DNA of 6,548 nt. Source: CAZYMF01 sp964648215 (GTDB lineage Bacteria; Desulfobacterota; Binatia; HRBIN30; JACQVA1). Shown in pieces: positions 4,273 to 6,548 of this stretch. The first letter of the stretch is position 1. Each line of letters opens with the position of its first letter. The translations under genes were made by a program, and so were the position numbers. Where the stretch lies: positions 1 to 6,548 of the forward strand of contig CAZYMF010000244.1 in assembly GCA_964648215.1 (NCBI GenBank). The letters are read 5' to 3'. The notes beneath the pieces were generated by a model, which was not told the origin of the DNA, ran no database searches, and was given only the letters and a program-made list of their open reading frames with translations.

Positions 4273-5610
4273 TCAGGCGGGAAGACCCGCAAACTTTGCC
4301 ACGCGGACGACGTCGGCCGGATCGATCCCGGGAGCGACGGCGGCGAGCCACAGGCAGAAGTCGAGCAGGTCGCGGTCGATCTCGTCTTCGGGCGGCCGGG
4401 GCTCCCATCTGTCCCACAGGCCGTAGACGGTTGCCGTCGACGGCCAGCGGCGCCCGAGGTCGGCGAGCTCGAGGGCGTACAGATGACCGTGGGCCGAGCG
4501 CCAGTAGGCGCGTCCGGCGCGGAAGCCGACGCTCGCTTCCACCGCCTCCGCCACCTCGGGGCGCACGTCGAGCTCCTGCTCGATCAGCAGCGGATCGGCG
4601 CGCAGAGAGACGAGATCGTCTGGATCGACGGAGATCAGTGTCAGGCTCCAGTCCTCGGCGCGCGATCGGCGCACCTTTCTCGGCGCCACCGCTGCGGGCG
4701 CGCCGGCGCCGACCGTGCGCCCGAGGAAGGCGACGATCGCGGACGCGATCTCGGCGCCGCGGTCGTCCTGCATGAAGTGATCCGCGCCGTCGATGGGGAA
4801 TGGCCCCTCGGCGTGGGGCAGCAGCAGCTTGAGGCGGTCGGCGTACGGTTTGCCGAACACGCTGTCCTGCGTGGCGTAGAGCAGCAGCGCCGGCGTGCGC
4901 GCCAGATCGGGAAGGCGGCTCTCCAGGCGCGCCATGTCGGCCCAGCCGCGATCGCCGGGGCGCATCGGAATGGTGCGCGGCCAGGTGAGGACGACGTGGT
5001 CGGAGTCGGCCTCGTCGAAGACGTGGTGGTAGGCGCGCGCTTCGCTCTTCGTCATGCCGCGCTTGCTGATCACCGACGGCCCGCCGTGCGACAGCACCTT
5101 GTGCCGCTTCATGAAGTACTGGCCGATGAGCGGCGCCTGCCACGTCGTCCACGGCCGTGGCGAGGAATGGAAGGGGCCGATGTGCCCGTTGAAGAGCCAG
5201 GTGCTCATGAGGACCAGGGCGCCGAGCCGATCGAGCCGCTGCAGCGCCGCCCCCGTGCCCTGCGGTCCGCCCCAGTCCTGGCCGACGACGACGAAGCCGT
5301 TGAGGTCGAGCTGATCGATGAGCGAGACCAGATCGGCGATGTGGTGCGCGAAGGTCAGCGCGGCGTCCACGCGCGGGTGGTCGGAGTAGCCGGCGCCGAC
5401 CCAGTCGGGAGCGATGGCGCGGTACCCGGCCGAGGTCAACGGGGCGATGAAGTCGCGATAGAGAAAGCCCCAGGTCGGGTTGCCGGAGAGCAGCAGCACC
5501 GGGCGTCCCCGGCGTGGGCCTTCGTCGATGTACGACAGGCGCCGGCCGTTGACGGTGACCGAGCGTTGCTCCCAGGGAAACAGCGGCGCGAGCCAATCGG
5601 GTTTCTGCAT
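4273..5610 (-). CDS. Haloalkane-dehalogenase-like alpha/beta hydrolase with C-terminal extension of unknown function
   Basis: This is a 445-residue protein. Residues 1-300 form an alpha/beta hydrolase of the haloalkane dehalogenase/epoxide hydrolase type. It shows the oxyanion-loop GNPTW (43-47), nucleophile elbow VGQDWGG with Asp112 and Trp113 (109-115), and a cap at about 137-215. The likely acid is Asp249 in YATQDSVFG, and the catalytic base His278 is in DGADHFMQDD. Asp112 followed by Trp is the dehalogenase signature, with Trp113 and Asn44 placed to hold halide. The acid in QDSVFG resembles the DhlA-type (HLD-I) position. Family members are about 290-310 residues; here an Ala/Pro-rich linker (301-312) leads into about 130 more residues, rich in Trp and acidic residues, that I do not recognise. 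The ATG at 5610 has GGGAGG at 5616-5621. The gene heads an operon with the GNAT gene. Carbon-halogen hydrolysis is inferred; epoxide or ester hydrolysis is also possible. Confidence 0.9.
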   Translation of the reverse strand: MQKPDWLAPLFPWEQRSVTVNGRRLSYIDEGPRRGRPVLLLSGNPTWGFLYRDFIAPLTSAGYRAIAPDWVGAGYSDHPRVDAALTFAHHIADLVSLIDQLDLNGFVVVGQDWGGPQGTGAALQRLDRLGALVLMSTWLFNGHIGPFHSSPRPWTTWQAPLIGQYFMKRHKVLSHGGPSVISKRGMTKSEARAYHHVFDEADSDHVVLTWPRTIPMRPGDRGWADMARLESRLPDLARTPALLLYATQDSVFGKPYADRLKLLLPHAEGPFPIDGADHFMQDDRGAEIASAIVAFLGRTVGAGAPAAVAPRKVRRSRAEDWSLTLISVDPDDLVSLRADPLLIEQELDVRPEVAEAVEASVGFRAGRAYWRSAHGHLYALELADLGRRWPSTATVYGLWDRWEPRPPEDEIDRDLLDFCLWLAAVAPGIDPADVVRVAKFAGLPA

Positions 5611-5774
5611 GTGAACCTCCCTCGCTTTCAGGACCTTCCGCGCCGCACTATCGCTTGAACCCGTCGGCGCGACAAGTCGTGCCGACGGGCCGCCCGTCCA
5701 CCCCGGCGGTACACCGCTGATTTCCCCGTGGCCGGCTTGACCGCGAGACGGCGACGGTCGTAAACGCTGGCGCC
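5611..5774. promoter_or_regulatory. Divergent promoter region between hydrolase and acyl-CoA synthetase genes
   Basis: For the hydrolase (minus strand), TTGTCG (complement of 5670-5675) and GATAGT (complement of 5647-5652) are 17 bases apart, each matching the sigma70 consensus at 4 of 6 positions. For the synthetase (plus strand), TTGACC (5737-5742) is followed after 18 bases by TAAACG (5761-5766), only 8 bases before the ATG. A 30-nt palindrome lies at 5660-5689. A smaller imperfect dyad, CGGCGGT-AC-ACCGCTG, lies at 5704-5719. The promoters are hexamer matches only. Confidence 0.4.
5660..5689. promoter_or_regulatory. 30-nt palindrome, candidate operator or hairpin
   Basis: The arms CCCGTCGGCGCGAC (5660-5673) and GTCGTGCCGACGGG (5676-5689) are inverted copies differing at one position, where a G-U pair would form in RNA, with AA between them. 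No gene ends here, so it is not a terminator of a neighbouring gene. It covers the candidate -35 box and part of the -10/-35 spacer of the hydrolase promoter, a position suited to repression. It could alternatively be a REP-like element. Confidence 0.55.
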
Positions 5775-6548
5775 ATGGATCCGCTGTCGCGCCTCGTCAC
5801 GCTGATCGAGGACCTGCGCGAGATCCCCCACTACAAACGCATCGGCGATGCGCTCAAGCGGGCGGGTGCGAACGGGCTTCGCACCTGCGGCTACCTGATG
5901 CGCGAGCAGGCGGAGAAGATTCCCGAGCGCGTCCTGCTCCGCTTCGAGGACGAGACGGTCACCTATGGCGCGTACAACGCCGACGTCAATCGCTACGCGG
6001 ACATGCTGCGCCGCGCCGGCGTCGTCCGCGGCGAGGCGGTGGCCGTGATGATGGAGAACTCGCCGGCCTTTCTGATGGCCGAAGGCGCGCTGGCCAAGCT
6101 CGGCGGCATCGGCGCGCTGATCAACACCAACCTGCGCGGCGCGGCCCTGAGCCACGTTTTGCAGTCGTCGACGGCGCGGGTGGTGCTGGCCGACGCCGCC
6201 TGCCTGCCGGCGCTGCAGGAGCTCGGCGCGCTCGCCGGCTTTCGCCTGTACGCGGAGGCCACGCCCGCACAGCTGCGCGGCACTCCCTTCCGCTCGCTGC
6301 CCGAGGCGCTGGCCGAGGCCGGCGAGGCCGAGCCCGACATCCCCGACGTGAAGGTGTCGGATGTGATGATGTACATCTATACCTCGGGCACGACCGGCTA
6401 TCCCAAGCCGACCATCATCCGCCACTCCCGCTTCACCATGGGCGGGCACTCGCTGCGCATCATCCTCGGCCTGGAGCCCGGCGATTGCTCGTACGCGCCG
6501 ACGCCGCTGTATCACGGCTACTCGAACTTCGTCGGCTTCGCGCCCGCG
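5775..6548 (+). CDS. Acyl-CoA synthetase, FATP/FadD type (AMP-binding enzyme), N-terminal part, cut by window edge
   Basis: The first 258 residues of an adenylate-forming enzyme are present, open to the right edge. The P-loop-like AMP-binding motif YTSGTTGYPK is at residues 202-211, followed by TPLYHGYS near 243-250, the usual next motif that lines the substrate site. INTNLRGAALSHVLQSS (116-132) is typical of the fatty-acid-transport-protein/very-long-chain acyl-CoA synthetase branch. These enzymes activate a carboxylic acid with ATP to an acyl-adenylate and then form the CoA thioester. The N-terminus starts MDPLSRLVTLIEDLREIPHY, with no signal peptide. The ATG at 5775 lacks a Shine-Dalgarno site, and no other in-frame start nearby is better. 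A promoter-like sequence ends just before it, so the mRNA may be leaderless. It is divergent from the hydrolase gene, possibly sharing a regulator. The chain length or type of acid is unknown. Confidence 0.93.
   Translation, partial: MDPLSRLVTLIEDLREIPHYKRIGDALKRAGANGLRTCGYLMREQAEKIPERVLLRFEDETVTYGAYNADVNRYADMLRRAGVVRGEAVAVMMENSPAFLMAEGALAKLGGIGALINTNLRGAALSHVLQSSTARVVLADAACLPALQELGALAGFRLYAEATPAQLRGTPFRSLPEALAEAGEAEPDIPDVKVSDVMMYIYTSGTTGYPKPTIIRHSRFTMGGHSLRIILGLEPGDCSYAPTPLYHGYSNFVGFAPA

Noticed and set aside
4259..5596. N-terminal extension of the GNAT protein (605-residue reading)
   Set aside because: It overlaps the well-supported hydrolase in a shifted frame and has no domain similarity.

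Overview
The window is high-GC bacterial DNA (roughly two thirds G+C by eye). Shine-Dalgarno sites precede most genes, GC-rich codons dominate, and one gene-free stretch carries dispersed repeats. The proteins resemble those of large-genome soil or sediment bacteria (Deltaproteobacteria, Binatota, Myxococcota or Acidobacteria type). No gene here fixes the phylum, so that placement is inference.

Left part (1-1790, minus strand): a compact three-gene operon read right to left. It holds a WrbA-type NAD(P)H:quinone oxidoreductase, a beta-hydroxyacid-dehydrogenase-family NADP-type oxidoreductase, and a pirin/YhhW-type cupin cut by the window edge. The gaps are 32 and 12 bases. All three encode cofactor- or metal-dependent enzymes acting on small molecules, which suggests quinone/aromatic or carbonyl detoxification, but no pathway can be named. 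A divergent control region (1791-1984) separates this operon from a plus-strand gene.

Centre (1985-3145, plus strand): a stand-alone protein homologous to the C-terminal domain of cobalamin-independent methionine synthase (MetE-like, 386 aa). It keeps the His, Cys and Cys metal ligands but apparently not the Glu. Between its end and the convergent GNAT gene lies a 633-base gene-free stretch (3146-3778). This holds a 9-nt-period repeat, a degenerate heptad repeat, the first ~33 codons of an Hsp70-like gene, and a ~150-nt foldback (MITE/REP-like) element.

Right part (3779-6548): a minus-strand pair encodes a haloalkane-dehalogenase-like alpha/beta hydrolase with an unrecognised ~130-residue C-terminal extension, followed by a GNAT acetyltransferase. 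Divergently, the plus strand starts a FATP/FadD-type acyl-CoA synthetase that runs off the right edge. The 164-base divergent promoter region contains a near-perfect 30-nt palindrome overlapping a candidate -35 box for the hydrolase. It also has a candidate promoter that would give a leaderless transcript for the synthetase.

I see no convincing new multi-gene system. The observations most worth following up are the hydrolase fusion, the repeat cluster with its Hsp70 remnant, the palindromic divergent promoter and the altered metal site of the MetE-like protein.
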